The notes under the pieces: model-generated
What the model was told of the DNA's origin: nothing
Seen by the model: only the letters and a program-made list of their open reading frames with translations
Database searches by the model: none
NCBI GenBank assembly: GCA_964631955.1
Contig: CAZWBA010000002.1
Coordinates: forward strand, 124,001 to 188,000
Source: CAMLJR01 sp964631955
GTDB lineage: Bacteria; Pseudomonadota; Gammaproteobacteria; Pseudomonadales; CAMLJR01
Reading direction: 5' to 3'
DNA length: 64,000 nt
Position numbers and translations under genes: made by a program
Part shown: positions 34,331-42,515 of the stretch, piece by piece
Position numbering within the stretch: the stretch's first letter is position 1
How the letters are laid out: every line of letters starts with the position of its first letter

Positions 34331-34368
34331 ATAGCCGCCCACCCCAGACCAAAGCACGCAGAGAGCGC

Positions 34369-35064
34369 ATGACCGAGATGACACAGCATCGCGAAGCTCC
34401 CGGAGTTCGCGATATCGGCGCGATCATACTGACGCAATTCTGGTTCAAGATGTTCGGCACGATGGCCTACACATTTGTGTTTTTTGTCGGCTACATCTAT
34501 CTGCTGAAAAATCCGGGCTCGCTGACGACGACCATTCCCGTCATCTGGGTCGATCGGGCCGTCTCTTTTCAACCGCTGGCGCTGCCCGCCTATCTGTCGC
34601 TGTGGCTCTATGTGTCGATACCGCCGATGCTCATGGTGACGCGCGAGCAGATCGTTTCATACGGAGTCCGCATCACCGCGCCCTGCCTGTTTGCATTCGC
34701 CACTTTCTATTTCTGGCCGAATGCGGTGCCACCCGCCAATATCGACTGGGCGCAATATCCGGGCGTGGCCTTTCTCAAGGGCGTCGATGCGGCAGGCAAC
34801 GCCTGCCCTTCGCTGCATGTCGCCACCGCCGCCTTCACCGCGCTGTGGTTGCATTGGCGCTTTAAAAATATGGGGCTCGGCACTATCCCGCGCACTATCA
34901 ATATCGTCTGGTGTGTCGTCATCGCCTATTCGACGCTGGCGACGAAACAGCATGTGGCGATCGATGTCTTTGCGGGGGTTTTGCTGGGATTAGTCGGCGC
35001 GTGGATCACTCGTCTCAAACAGCATGCGGACAGCATCCAGCCCAATCCGGTATTTGCACGCTAA
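34369..35064 (+). CDS. PAP2-family membrane phosphatase
   Basis: A protein of 231 residues with about six membrane helices. The phosphatase signatures are NACPSLHVATAAF (motif 2, catalytic His) and TLATKQHVAIDVFAGVLLG (motif 3, second His). The first motif (KxxxxxxRP) is not evident, as in the PAP2_3/inositol-phosphoceramide branch. It would remove phosphate from a lipid phosphate or pyrophosphate. It is divergent from the cluster's long operon and upstream of leuS by 79 bases. Whether it serves the pigment lipid or is a host gene cannot be settled from sequence. Confidence 0.83.
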   Translation: MTEMTQHREAPGVRDIGAIILTQFWFKMFGTMAYTFVFFVGYIYLLKNPGSLTTTIPVIWVDRAVSFQPLALPAYLSLWLYVSIPPMLMVTREQIVSYGVRITAPCLFAFATFYFWPNAVPPANIDWAQYPGVAFLKGVDAAGNACPSLHVATAAFTALWLHWRFKNMGLGTIPRTINIVWCVVIAYSTLATKQHVAIDVFAGVLLGLVGAWITRLKQHADSIQPNPVFAR

Positions 35065-35143
35065 TCCGCGCGGCTGCCCCATCCCAGGCTTCAGTCAAAC
35101 TGATAGAATCGCCCGCTCGCTTAAATCATCAGTGAAGAATCCA

Positions 35144-37606
35144 ATGGAAGAGCTTTACCAACCCGCCCTCGTCGAACAAAACGCCCAGCAGTTCTGGCGC
35201 GACAGCAACAGCTTCCGCGTCGAAGTCGATCCGGACCGCGAAAAATATTATTGCCTCGCGATGTTTCCGTACCCGAGCGGCAAGCTGCACATGGGCCACG
35301 TGCGCAATTACACGATTGCCGATGTCATCGCGCGTTATCAGCGCATGCTCGGCAAGAACGTGTTGCAGCCGATGGGTTGGGATGCCTTCGGTCTGCCGGC
35401 CGAAAACGCGGCGGTGAAAAACAATGTCGCGCCGGCGAAATGGACTTACGAAAATATCGACTACATGCGCGGCCAGTTGCAGCGCCTGGGTTTCGGTTAC
35501 GACTGGCAGCGCGAAATCGCCACCTGCAAGCCCGATTACTATCGCTGGGAGCAATGGTTCTTCACGCGCCTTTACGAAAAGGGCCTCGTCTACAAAAAAA
35601 CCTCGGCCGTTAACTGGTGCCCGAAAGACGAAACCGTGCTTGCAAACGAACAGGTTATCGACGGCTGCTGCTGGCGCTGCGATACCAAAGTCGAGCGCAA
35701 GGAAATTCCGCAGTGGTTTATCAAAATCACCGCGTACGCTGATCAACTACTGAATGATCTCGACTCGCTCGACGGCTGGCCCGAGCAGGTCAAAACCATG
35801 CAGCGCAACTGGATCGGCCGCAGCGAAGGCGTGGAAATGCGCTTCGCATTGCAGTCGCCGATTGTGGGCGTCGCGGATGGTTTTGAGATTTACACAACGC
35901 GTCCCGATACGTTGATGGGCGTGACGTATGTAAGTCTCGCAGCGGAGCACCCAATTTCATTAGCAACGTCAAAAAATAATCCCGCGCTCGCCGCCTTTAT
36001 TCAGGAATGCAAAACCTCGTCGGTCGCCGAAGCCGATATGGCGACGATGGAAAAGAAAGGCATGGATACCGGCCTGAAAGCGCTGCATCCGATCACGGGC
36101 CGCGAAATCCCCGTGTGGATCGCCAATTATGTGTTGATGGATTACGGCACCGGCGCTGTCATGGCCGTGCCCGCGCACGATCAGCGCGATTGGGAATTCG
36201 CGAAAAAATATAATCTGTCGATCGAGCAGGTGATCGCACCGCTCGACGAAAGTTTTGTCGATCTCGCGCACGCGGCCTTTGTCGATAAAGGCTCTCTCAT
36301 TAATTCTGGCGATTTCGATGGGCTGACTTCGCAGGACGCGTTTTACGCGATTGCAAAAACGCTCGAAGAAAAAAATCTCGGCCGCATTCGCGTGAATTAT
36401 CGTCTGCGCGACTGGGGCGTTTCGCGTCAGCGTTACTGGGGCGCGCCGATTCCGATTTTCAATCTGCCCGCAGGCGGCGAAATTCCCGTGCCCGCGCATA
36501 AATTGCCGGTGCTGCTGCCCGAAGATGTGCAGATGGATGGTGTCTCGTCGCCGATCAAACGCGATCCGGACTGGCGCAGGGATGAACTGAGCGGTGAAGC
36601 CGTCGAACGCGAAACCGACACCTTCGATACGTTCATGGAATCGAGCTGGTATTACGCGCGCTTCACCTGTCCTGATTTCGCAGATGGCATGCTCGATAAA
36701 AATGCGGCGAATTACTGGTTGCCCGTCGATCAGTACGTCGGCGGTATCGAGCACGCGATTCTGCATTTGCTGTACGCGCGCTTCTTCCACAAATTGATGC
36801 GCGATGAAGGCCTCGTCGATTGCGATGAGCCCTTCAAACAATTGCTGTGTCAGGGCATGGTGCTCAAGGACGGCAGCAAGATGTCGAAATCGAAAGGCAA
36901 TACCGTCGACCCGCAGGAATTGATCGAACAATACGGCGCCGACACCGTGCGTCTATTTATTATGTTCGCAGCGCCGCCCGAGCAATCACTCGAATGGTCC
37001 GATTCCGGCGTCGAGGGCGCGCATCGCTTTCTGAAGCGTTTGTGGAAAACCGTGCATACGCATGTATCGAGCGGCACGATTCCCGCGCTCGATGTGAACG
37101 CATTGAATGGCCCACAAAAAGATCTGCGCAGAAAAACGCACGAGACGATCGCAAAAATCAGCGACGATTTCGGCCGCCGCCTGACATTCAACACGGCAAT
37201 CGCCGCCACGATGGAATTGTCGAACGAGCTCGGCAAAATTCCGCAGCGCGAAGGCCAATGGCTCACCATCGAGCGCGAAGCATTGCGGACGACCGTGTTA
37301 TTGCTTGCGCCGATCGTGCCGCATATCGCACACGAATTATGGCGCGTGCTCGGCGGTGAAGGTGCATTGATCGATGCGCGCTGGCCGAAGGTCGATGCGA
37401 ATGCGCTTGTGCGTTCGAGCATCGAATATGTCGTGCAGATCAACGGCAAGGTGCGCGGCAAAATCGAAGTTGCCGCCGATGCCAGCGATGAGCTGATTAT
37501 CGAGTCGGCAAAAGCCGAAGCGGGCGTGAGCAGGCAGCTCGAAGGCAAAACCATCAAGATGGTGAAAGTCATTCGCGGCAAGCTCGTTACTTTTGCCGTC
37601 GCATAA
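35144..37606 (+). CDS. leuS: Leucyl-tRNA synthetase
   Basis: A class I aminoacyl-tRNA synthetase of 820 residues from the ATG at 35144. An open frame runs 40 codons upstream without family sequence. The ATP motifs are FPYPSGKLHMGHVRNY (HIGH, about residues 41-56) and SKMSKSKGNT (KMSKS, about 579). The editing domain (CP1) contains YTTRPDTLMGVTYVSLA and YGTGAVMAVPAHDQRDWEF. E. coli LeuRS is 860 residues, so this is slightly short but complete. The C-terminal domain (VQINGKVRGKIEV) is present. It starts the conserved leuS-lptE-holA set. Confidence 0.97.
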   Translation: MEELYQPALVEQNAQQFWRDSNSFRVEVDPDREKYYCLAMFPYPSGKLHMGHVRNYTIADVIARYQRMLGKNVLQPMGWDAFGLPAENAAVKNNVAPAKWTYENIDYMRGQLQRLGFGYDWQREIATCKPDYYRWEQWFFTRLYEKGLVYKKTSAVNWCPKDETVLANEQVIDGCCWRCDTKVERKEIPQWFIKITAYADQLLNDLDSLDGWPEQVKTMQRNWIGRSEGVEMRFALQSPIVGVADGFEIYTTRPDTLMGVTYVSLAAEHPISLATSKNNPALAAFIQECKTSSVAEADMATMEKKGMDTGLKALHPITGREIPVWIANYVLMDYGTGAVMAVPAHDQRDWEFAKKYNLSIEQVIAPLDESFVDLAHAAFVDKGSLINSGDFDGLTSQDAFYAIAKTLEEKNLGRIRVNYRLRDWGVSRQRYWGAPIPIFNLPAGGEIPVPAHKLPVLLPEDVQMDGVSSPIKRDPDWRRDELSGEAVERETDTFDTFMESSWYYARFTCPDFADGMLDKNAANYWLPVDQYVGGIEHAILHLLYARFFHKLMRDEGLVDCDEPFKQLLCQGMVLKDGSKMSKSKGNTVDPQELIEQYGADTVRLFIMFAAPPEQSLEWSDSGVEGAHRFLKRLWKTVHTHVSSGTIPALDVNALNGPQKDLRRKTHETIAKISDDFGRRLTFNTAIAATMELSNELGKIPQREGQWLTIEREALRTTVLLLAPIVPHIAHELWRVLGGEGALIDARWPKVDANALVRSSIEYVVQINGKVRGKIEVAADASDELIIESAKAEAGVSRQLEGKTIKMVKVIRGKLVTFAVA

Positions 37607-37621
37607 CCGCCATACAAAGGG

Positions 37622-37669
37622 CCTCTCCTGCACAGCAGGGGAGGTGTCGCGCAGCGACGAAGGGGTCAT
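37622..37669 (+). repeat. REP-like two-hairpin element, copy 1
   Basis: A 48-base element between leuS and lptE. The first stem is CCTCTCCTGC with GCAGGGGAGG (one mismatch). The second is a short TCGC/GCGA hairpin, and the tail is GAAGGGGTCAT. It matches copies at 42367-42415, 42464-42512, 54971-55020 and 55026-55076. It is a single copy here, while the others come as inverted pairs. It could act as a terminator-like structure or an RNA-stabilising element after leuS. Confidence 0.8.
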
Positions 37670-37677
37670 TCTTTACA

Positions 37678-38271
37678 ATGAATAAATTTTTTCGTGTCAG
37701 CTTAATGTCCGCGTTATTACTCGCTGCAACAGCGTGCGGATTTCATCTGCGCAATTCCACATCGCTGCCGAGCGCGCTCTCGCCCGTTTATATCGGCGGG
37801 CCGGCGGGCAATAGCGCACTCGGGCGCAAGCTGCGCTATCACCTCACCAACTCCAACACAGAAGTCACTCCCTATTCGGCGCAGGCGGCCTATCAGGTTC
37901 TATTGCTCGGAGAAGGCCAGGATCAGCGCATCATTTCGCTCGACCGGCGCGGTCTCGCCGCGGAATACGGGCTCACCCGCAGTGTCGAATTTGAATTGCG
38001 CGACAAGCAGAATCGCCGCGTGCTCGGCCCGCTCACCGTCGAAGAGCGCCGCACGGTCACCAACAACCCCGACAACGCACTGACGACTTCGCAGAATATC
38101 GGCATCATCAGCGCCGACATGGACCAGACGCTTGCGATGCACATCGTGCGCAGACTCGGCGCCTACGCGACACATAAATTGCCAGCGGAAGCATCGGCGA
38201 CGGCAGATGGCAATTCAGACACCCCCCCGGCGCCCGACAGCAGTACGCCCGCAACGGCAACACCGAATTAA
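37678..38271 (+). CDS. lptE: LPS-assembly lipoprotein LptE
   Basis: An outer-membrane lipoprotein of 197 residues that plugs LptD for LPS export. The signal peptide ends in the lipobox LAATAC, with the lipid-bearing Cys at about residue 20, followed by GFHLRNS. The family blocks YQVLLLGEGQDQRIISLD and AAEYGLTRSVEFELRD follow. The last 30 residues are rich in Ala, Pro, Asp, Ser and Thr, a low-complexity tail. It lies between leuS and holA as in related genomes. Confidence 0.94.
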   Translation: MNKFFRVSLMSALLLAATACGFHLRNSTSLPSALSPVYIGGPAGNSALGRKLRYHLTNSNTEVTPYSAQAAYQVLLLGEGQDQRIISLDRRGLAAEYGLTRSVEFELRDKQNRRVLGPLTVEERRTVTNNPDNALTTSQNIGIISADMDQTLAMHIVRRLGAYATHKLPAEASATADGNSDTPPAPDSSTPATATPN

Positions 38272-38273
38272 TC

Positions 38274-39284
38274 ATGCGTCTGCGCGCGGATCAGATCGAA
38301 AAACACGCCGCGCAATCGCTCGCTCCTGTCTATCTGATTTCCGGCGACGAAACCCTGCTGGTGCAGGAATGCGCCGATGCGATTCGCGCCGCCTGTCGCC
38401 AACACGGTTTCAGCGAGCGCCAGGTATTTCACGTCGACAACAGTTTCGACTGGCAGACGTTGCTCGACGAAACCGCCGCAATGTCATTGTTCGCCGATAA
38501 AAAACTGATCGAACTGCGCATGCCGAATGGCAAGCCCGGCGATGCGGGCACCGCCGCGCTCGAAAATTATTGCGCGAACACCAATGCTGATACCGTCGTG
38601 CTGATTATCTGCAACAAGCTCGACAGCAGCGCCGCGCGCGCGAAATGGCATAAAGCCGTCGATAATTGCGGCGTCACCATTCCCGTCTGGCCGGTCGAGC
38701 CGCAGCAATTGCCGCGCTGGATCGAACAGCGTCTGCGCTCGCGCGGCATCAGTGCCGACAGCGATGCGATTCAGATTCTCGCCGAGCGCGTGCAGGGCAA
38801 TTTGCTGGCATGCGCGCAGGAAATCGAAAAGCTTCAACTCTATACCGATGCGAAAGTCATCGATGCGAATATCGTCAATGCCACCGTTGCCGATAATGCG
38901 CGCTTCGATATTTTCAATCTCGCCGATCAGGCATTGCTCGGCAATGCCGCGCAAGCGCTGCGTGCACTCGCAGGATTACGCGGCGAAGGCGAGGAACCTC
39001 CGGTGATTTTGTGGGCGCTGACGAAAGAATTACGCACGCTGCACAAATGCGCGGAAGCGATCGAGCAGGGTCAGAGCATCGATCGCGCGCTGGATGCCGG
39101 CGGCGTGTGGGATAAACGCAAACCCTTCGTTCGCGCCGCCGTGCAACGCCTGTCGCGCCGACGCATCGAAAATTTACTGCGCTTATCGCAGCAGATCGAT
39201 TCTGCAGTGAAAGGCTCGGGGGATAATCCGTGGCTGTTGCTGGACAGGTTGTTGATTGGAATATGCGTGGGGAAAGCCGCGTAA
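38274..39284 (+). CDS. holA: DNA polymerase III delta subunit
   Basis: The clamp-loader subunit that opens the beta clamp, 336 residues. LIFSGDE-like nucleotide-fold motifs appear as VYLISGDETLLVQE, and LFADKKLIELRMPNGKPG and ILAERVQGNLLACAQEIEKLQLY are typical of HolA. The C-terminal collar domain (NLLRLSQQIDSAVKGSGDNPWLLLDRLL) is complete. It starts two bases after the lptE stop, so the two are co-translated. lipA follows on the opposite strand. Confidence 0.95.
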   Translation: MRLRADQIEKHAAQSLAPVYLISGDETLLVQECADAIRAACRQHGFSERQVFHVDNSFDWQTLLDETAAMSLFADKKLIELRMPNGKPGDAGTAALENYCANTNADTVVLIICNKLDSSAARAKWHKAVDNCGVTIPVWPVEPQQLPRWIEQRLRSRGISADSDAIQILAERVQGNLLACAQEIEKLQLYTDAKVIDANIVNATVADNARFDIFNLADQALLGNAAQALRALAGLRGEGEEPPVILWALTKELRTLHKCAEAIEQGQSIDRALDAGGVWDKRKPFVRAAVQRLSRRRIENLLRLSQQIDSAVKGSGDNPWLLLDRLLIGICVGKAA

Positions 39285-39308
39285 TTCTTTCATCTCTTAA
39301 ACACGGCT

Positions 39309-39380
39309 TTCAATTTTCAAATCACGATCTTATTCAATTTTTAAATCGCGACCTATTCAACTTTCAAATCACGACTTTAC
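39309..39380. repeat. Tandem repeat of about 24 bases between holA and lipA
   Basis: Three imperfect head-to-tail copies lie at 39309-39332, 39333-39355 and 39356-39380, each beginning TTCAA(T/C)TTT and containing AAATC(A/G)CGA(T/C/C). A fourth partial start (TCAATT) follows. The stretch is AT-rich and lies between the two convergent genes, so it may have arisen by slippage. Function unknown. Confidence 0.75.
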
Positions 39381-39409
39381 TCAATTGCTTCTGATTTCGT
39401 CACTCAAAA

Positions 39410-40390
39410 TTACTTCAGCAAACTCAAATCGACCTGCTTATCGGCGTGATACGACGAGCGTACGAGCGGGCCGCTCGCCACGCTTTTAAAGCCAAGCTCT
39501 TCGGCGATTTTCGCAAATTCGGCAAACTCGTCCGGGTGCACGAAACGATCAACCGGTAAGTGATCGCGGCTCGGCTGCAGATATTGGCCGAGTGTAATCA
39601 TGTCGATGTCGTGCGCGCGCATGTCGTGCATCACCTGAATCAGTTCTTCGCGCGTTTCGCCGAGACCGAGCATCAAACCGGATTTGGTGAGCACATCGGG
39701 GCGGCGCTCCTTATATTTTTTCAGCAGCAGCAACGACCATTCGTAATCGGAGCCGGGGCGCACTTTTTTGTACAGGCTCGGCACCGTTTCGAGATTGTGA
39801 TTGAACACATCGGGCGCTTCCTGTTCGAGAATATCGAGCGCGATGTCCATGCGGCCACGAAAATCCGGCACTAAAACTTCAACGCGAATATTTGGTGACA
39901 GCGCGCGTGTTTCGCGAATGCAATTGGCGAAATGCTGCGCGCCGCCGTCGCGCAGATCGTCGCGGTCCACCGAGGTGACGACGACGTACTTCAAATTCAT
40001 TTCGGCGATGGCCTGCGCGAGTTCGACGGGCTCATTTTCATCGAGTGCATTGGGACGGCCGTGCGCGACGTCGCAGAAGGGGCAGCGACGCGTACAAATC
40101 TCACCCATGATCATGAACGTTGCGGTGCCGCCGCTGAAACACTCGCCGAGATTCGGGCACTGCGCCTCTTCGCATACCGAAGCGAGTTTATGTTTGCGCA
40201 ACAAGCCTTTGATGCGCGATATCTCGGGACTCACCGGCATGCGCACGCGAATCCAGTCGGGTTTGGCCGGCAACTCAACCGTCGGAATGACTTTCACGGG
40301 AATGCGCGCGACTTTTTCCGCACCGCGCAGTTTTTCACCGCGGATGACGGGTTTTATTTCGATGGCTTGTGCTTTGATTTCTTCGGTCAT
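39410..40390 (-). CDS. lipA: Lipoyl synthase
   Basis: A radical-SAM enzyme of 326 residues that inserts two sulfurs into octanoyl groups on E2 and H proteins. The auxiliary cluster is CEEAQCPNLGEC and the SAM cluster is CTRRCPFCDV. GEICT, DRDDLRDGGA, NHNLETVPSLY and GLMLGLGETREE follow. The C-terminal RSSYHADKQ is the usual RSSYxA motif. The first 40 residues (basic, no motif) are an N-terminal extension. lipB and ybeD lie upstream in the same direction. Confidence 0.97.
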   Translation of the reverse strand: MTEEIKAQAIEIKPVIRGEKLRGAEKVARIPVKVIPTVELPAKPDWIRVRMPVSPEISRIKGLLRKHKLASVCEEAQCPNLGECFSGGTATFMIMGEICTRRCPFCDVAHGRPNALDENEPVELAQAIAEMNLKYVVVTSVDRDDLRDGGAQHFANCIRETRALSPNIRVEVLVPDFRGRMDIALDILEQEAPDVFNHNLETVPSLYKKVRPGSDYEWSLLLLKKYKERRPDVLTKSGLMLGLGETREELIQVMHDMRAHDIDMITLGQYLQPSRDHLPVDRFVHPDEFAEFAKIAEELGFKSVASGPLVRSSYHADKQVDLSLLK

Positions 40391-40422
40391 GATTTTTCCA
40401 AATTTAATTCAACGCATTTACC

Positions 40423-40507
40423 GCGTAGGGGCAGACCTGTGTGTCTGCCCTTGTCGAATATTGACGGTTTGCGAAAAACAGGGCGGACACACAGCCCGCC
40501 CCTACGC
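40423..40507. repeat. Long inverted repeat between lipA and lipB
   Basis: The left arm is at 40423-40450 and the right arm at 40481-40507, about 27 bases each with a few mismatches, separated by about 30 bases. The arms share GCGTAGGGGC and GTGTGTCTGCCC-like sequence. It can fold into a large hairpin downstream of lipB. It looks like a dispersed palindromic element rather than a simple terminator, since no T-run follows either arm. Confidence 0.7.
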
Positions 40508-40514
40508 CAATCGA

Positions 40515-41198
40515 TCACGGTAATTGCGTTTCAAACGATAAATTCGCCGGGTCGTAATCCAGTCGCGCGCAGAGCGCCTGCAGCAATTGTTTTTCGACGG
40601 TTTCGAGTGTCGGCACGTCGTCGACCAGATCGCGCAATTGCGCCACGGCCAGACCGCTGAATCCGCACGGGTTGATGCGCGCGTACGGTTCGAGATCCAT
40701 ATCGATATTCAGACTGAGGCCGTGAAAGGTGCAGCCGCGGCGCACGCGCATGCCGAGCGCCGCAATTTTTGCACCGTCGCGCCCACGACCCTGCGCGCCC
40801 TGCAGATACACGCCGGGCGCTTCGGGCTTAGCGAAACTTTGCACGCCGTACTGTTTGAGCACATCGATGATCGCGTCTTCGATGCCGTTGACGAGCCAGC
40901 GTATGCCGGAGCCGCGGCGGCGGATATCGATGAGCATGTAACCGACGATCTGTCCGGGACCGTGATAGGTCACCTGACCGCCGCGATCGACCTGAATCAC
41001 GGGAATATCGCCGGGCGCAATCACATGCTCGGCCTTGCCGGCCTGACCCTGCGTGAAGACGCGCGGATGTTCGAGCAGCCAGATTTCATCGGGCGTATTT
41101 TCGTCGCGCGCTTCGGTGAAGTCGCGCATCGCATCCCAACAGGTCTGGTAGTCGATGAGGCCGAGTTTTCGAACCCTTAACTGCATTGCATTTGCCAT
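40515..41198 (-). CDS. lipB: Octanoyl-ACP:protein octanoyltransferase
   Basis: A protein of 227 residues that transfers octanoate from ACP to lipoyl domains, the step before LipA. Features are DEIWLLEHPRVFTQGQAG, QVDRGGQVTYHGPGQIVGY (family signature RGGxxTYHGPGQ), IAALGMRVRRGCTFHGLSLNI and NPCGFSGL with the catalytic Cys. The catalytic Lys is in GAKIAALGM. E. coli LipB is 213 residues, so the length fits. ybeD lies just upstream with a few bases between. Confidence 0.96.
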   Translation of the reverse strand: MANAMQLRVRKLGLIDYQTCWDAMRDFTEARDENTPDEIWLLEHPRVFTQGQAGKAEHVIAPGDIPVIQVDRGGQVTYHGPGQIVGYMLIDIRRRGSGIRWLVNGIEDAIIDVLKQYGVQSFAKPEAPGVYLQGAQGRGRDGAKIAALGMRVRRGCTFHGLSLNIDMDLEPYARINPCGFSGLAVAQLRDLVDDVPTLETVEKQLLQALCARLDYDPANLSFETQLP

Positions 41199-41201
41199 TC
41201 G

Positions 41202-41471
41202 TTAAAGGACGGTCTGAACGCGTCCCGATGCTTTGAATTCGGTGAAAATATTGCTGAGCTGCTGCTCGCCGGTCGCGGTGATGGTCACGCGCACGGAGAC
41301 GAATTTGCCGCCGCTGCTCGCGCGCAGATCGATGCTTTCCTCATAAATGCGATCGGTGTGGCGTTCGAGCACGGAAATGACGAAGTCGCGAAAATCGTCG
41401 GTGGCGTGACCGATGATTTTCAGCGGATAGGCACAGGGAAATTCGATTTTGGGTGGCGATGCGTCTGCCAT
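41202..41471 (-). CDS. ybeD: DUF493 family protein YbeD
   Basis: A small protein of 89 residues from the ATG at 41471. The sequence IEFPCAYPLKIIGHATDDFRD begins the DUF493 fold, and SSGGKFVSVRVTITATGEQQL continues it. This ACT-like domain family is found beside lipB in many Gammaproteobacteria. It has been proposed to regulate lipoate metabolism, but no activity is established. The spacing to lipB is only three bases. Confidence 0.92.
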   Translation of the reverse strand: MADASPPKIEFPCAYPLKIIGHATDDFRDFVISVLERHTDRIYEESIDLRASSGGKFVSVRVTITATGEQQLSNIFTEFKASGRVQTVL

Positions 41472-41487
41472 AGTGACTCTCAAATGA

Positions 41488-42348
41488 TTACTGCGCTGGG
41501 GAGGCCTTCAGGCTGGCGCGGTACGCGCGATACCAGGCCCAGATCTGCCTGAATACCGGGCCGGCAGTGCCGCTTCCGAGCGGACGGCCATCCAGCGTGG
41601 CAACCGGCACCATCTCGCGCGTCGAACTGCTGATCCACACTTCGCTCGCCGCGTGCAGCTGATCGATGCCGACCGCCTCTTCGCGCAAGTGTAACCCGTG
41701 TCGATGTGCCAGCTCCACGATCAGGTCGCGGGTGATGCCGGCCAGAATGTGCCGGCTTTTCGGCGCGGTATGCAGCACACCGTCGACCACCGCGAAAACA
41801 TTGCTGCTGGCACCCTCGAGAACCAGGCCATCGCGCGTGAGAATGGCCTCGCTCGCGCCGGCGCTGATCGCCTGCTGGGTCATCATGATGCCTCCCAGCA
41901 ACGAGGTGCTTTTGATGTCGCAGCGCTGCCAGCGGATGTCGGGAATGGTGACGCAGGCGATCGGCTCGGGGATCTCGGCCGGCGGCAGCGCCAGCAGGCG
42001 CGACATCGCAAACACTGTCGGTGTGCATGTCTGCGGGTATTTATGCTCGCGCGTCGACGCGACACCGCGTGTGATCTGCAGGTAGATGGCCTGATCGCCG
42101 CCGCCATATTCCCGGATCAGGCGCCCGAATATCGCGCACCATTGTTCGCGTGTCAGCGGTTGCGGAATGCCGGTTTCGCGCAGACTGTAGTCGAGCCGCT
42201 GCAGATGCTCGTCGACCCGAAACGCCCTGCCGCCAAAGACCGGAATGACTTCGTAGACGCCGTCGCCGAATAAAAACCCGCGGTCCATCACCGGGACTCT
42301 GGCCTGCTCGACGGGTAGGTAGTCGCCGTTCAAGTAAACGATTTTCAT
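41488..42348 (-). CDS. D-amino-acid transaminase (branched-chain/class IV aminotransferase fold)
   Basis: A class IV PLP aminotransferase of 286 residues from the ATG at 42348. An ATG five codons upstream is possible. Landmarks are DRGFLFGDGVYEVIPVF, DIKSTSLLGGIMMTQQA with the PLP lysine in DIKSTSLL, and EASSNVFAV-like LEGASSNVFAV. The family includes D-alanine aminotransferase (Dat), which makes D-alanine or D-glutamate for peptidoglycan. Its place next to dacA and rlpA supports a cell-wall link. The pyridoxal phosphate binding sites look intact. Aminodeoxychorismate lyase is an alternative but less likely. Confidence 0.88.
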   Translation of the reverse strand: MKIVYLNGDYLPVEQARVPVMDRGFLFGDGVYEVIPVFGGRAFRVDEHLQRLDYSLRETGIPQPLTREQWCAIFGRLIREYGGGDQAIYLQITRGVASTREHKYPQTCTPTVFAMSRLLALPPAEIPEPIACVTIPDIRWQRCDIKSTSLLGGIMMTQQAISAGASEAILTRDGLVLEGASSNVFAVVDGVLHTAPKSRHILAGITRDLIVELAHRHGLHLREEAVGIDQLHAASEVWISSSTREMVPVATLDGRPLGSGTAGPVFRQIWAWYRAYRASLKASPAQ

Positions 42349-42366
42349 GCAGGCCTCACTCATACA

Positions 42367-42415
42367 TGACCCCTCCGTCGCTGCGCGACACCTCCCCTAT
42401 GTTATAGGGGAGGCC
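42367..42415 (-). repeat. REP-like two-hairpin element, copy 2 (inverted)
   Basis: The minus-strand copy of the element. On its own strand it reads GGCCTCCCC, loop, GGGGAGG, then GTGTCGCGCAGCGACGGAGG and the tail. The stem is perfect. It lies between the D-amino-acid transaminase and dacA genes, 48 bases from copy 3, in inverted orientation. Confidence 0.85.
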
Positions 42416-42463
42416 ATTCGTGCCCTAAAGGTTTCTGCAGCAGAGGTCGTTCGTGCCACTGAA

Positions 42464-42512
42464 GGCCTCCCCTGCGAAGTAGGGGAGGTGTCGCGCAGCG
42501 ACGGAGGGGTCA
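42464..42512 (+). repeat. REP-like two-hairpin element, copy 3
   Basis: The plus-strand partner of copy 2, making a head-to-head inverted pair like a BIME. The stem is CCTCCCC/GGGGAGG with a 9-base loop, then the TCGC/GCGA mini-hairpin and GGAGGGGTCA. The 48-base spacer between copies 2 and 3 has no evident structure. Confidence 0.85.
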
Positions 42513-42515
42513 TCC

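Noticed and set aside
35024..35143. 40-codon extension of leuS upstream of 35144
   Set aside because: It overlaps the PAP2 gene end and lacks the family's N-terminal sequence, which starts MEELYQPALV.
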